Below, piece by piece: positions 5,762-5,833 of a stretch of DNA of 5,833 nucleotides. The DNA comes from Gammaproteobacteria bacterium (GTDB taxonomy: Bacteria > Pseudomonadota > Gammaproteobacteria > Enterobacterales > Alteromonadaceae): the NCBI GenBank assembly GCA_023481025.1, contig JAMCWV010000130.1, positions 1-5,833 of the forward strand, read 5' to 3'. The stretch's first letter is position 1. Each line of letters begins with the position of its first letter. The position numbers were made by a program, and so were the translations under genes. Below the pieces are notes generated by a model. It ran no database searches and was not told where the DNA came from. It saw only the letters and a list, made by a program, of their open reading frames with translations.

Positions 5762-5833
5762 ATGGCTAGACCAGGATTGGAAAAAACCAGCGCAAAAGGT
5801 GGTTTGTCAGAACTGAAGACCCGTCTTCTGTTT
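5762..5833 (+). CDS. secY: Protein translocase subunit SecY, N-terminal fragment (cut by window end)
   Basis: SecY is the membrane pore of the Sec translocon and works with SecE, SecG and SecA. Only the first 24 codons are present, reading MARPGLEKTSAKGGLSELKT then RLLF. They align with the cytoplasmic N-terminus of E. coli SecY (PGL...SAKGGL.ELK.RLLF). The first membrane segment would begin just past the window edge. The ATG lies 7 nt after the rplO stop, with AAGGA at 5747-5751 inside the end of rplO (10-nt spacing). Position after rplO is the standard gammaproteobacterial order. Confidence 0.95.
   Translation, partial: MARPGLEKTSAKGGLSELKTRLLF

Noticed and set aside
1..5833. CRISPR array, tRNA or rRNA genes
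   Set aside because: No regularly spaced repeats, cloverleaf or rRNA-like sequence was seen on either strand.

Overview
The window is chromosomal DNA from a gammaproteobacterium. It holds most of the spc ribosomal-protein operon, in the order rplN-rplX-rplE-rpsN-rpsH-rplF-rplR-rpsE-rpmD-rplO-secY, all on the + strand, with proteins close in length and sequence to those of Escherichia coli. The zinc-free form of S14, and a promoter and leader resembling the E. coli spc promoter, support this placement. Details of the L14 and S8 proteins fit a marine Alteromonadales-type organism such as the Idiomarina group, but that is a low-confidence inference from remembered sequences.

Layout: (1) Positions 1-125 are the 3' end of a group II intron: a domain V catalytic hairpin, then a domain VI hairpin with a GNRA loop and a bulged branch-point adenosine, then a 3' end in GAT. 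(2) Positions 187-1500 encode a 437-residue exported outer-membrane protein with a signal peptide, a periplasmic coiled coil and a porin-like beta-barrel ending in Phe. (3) Positions 1501-1718 hold no gene. They contain a terminator for the porin gene, the spc promoter with a GC-rich discriminator, and a leader of about 95 nt with two small hairpins. (4) Positions 1719-5833 are the spc operon. Its genes lie 3-26 bp apart, several stop codons overlap or touch the next ribosome binding site, and secY runs off the window end. A candidate S8 repressor site sits at the start of rplE.

The ribosomal genes make five large-subunit proteins near the tRNA, exit and 5S regions (L14, L24, L5, L6, L18), two more large-subunit proteins (L30, L15), three small-subunit proteins (S14, S8, S5), and the SecY translocon pore. 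They are coordinated by one promoter, translational coupling and probably S8 feedback.

The unusual part is upstream. In most gammaproteobacteria rplN directly follows rpsQ, the last gene of the S10 operon. Here the place next to rplN is taken by an outer-membrane protein gene preceded by a group II intron. I see no clearly new biological system. The intron/porin insertion at the S10-spc junction is the observation most worth following.
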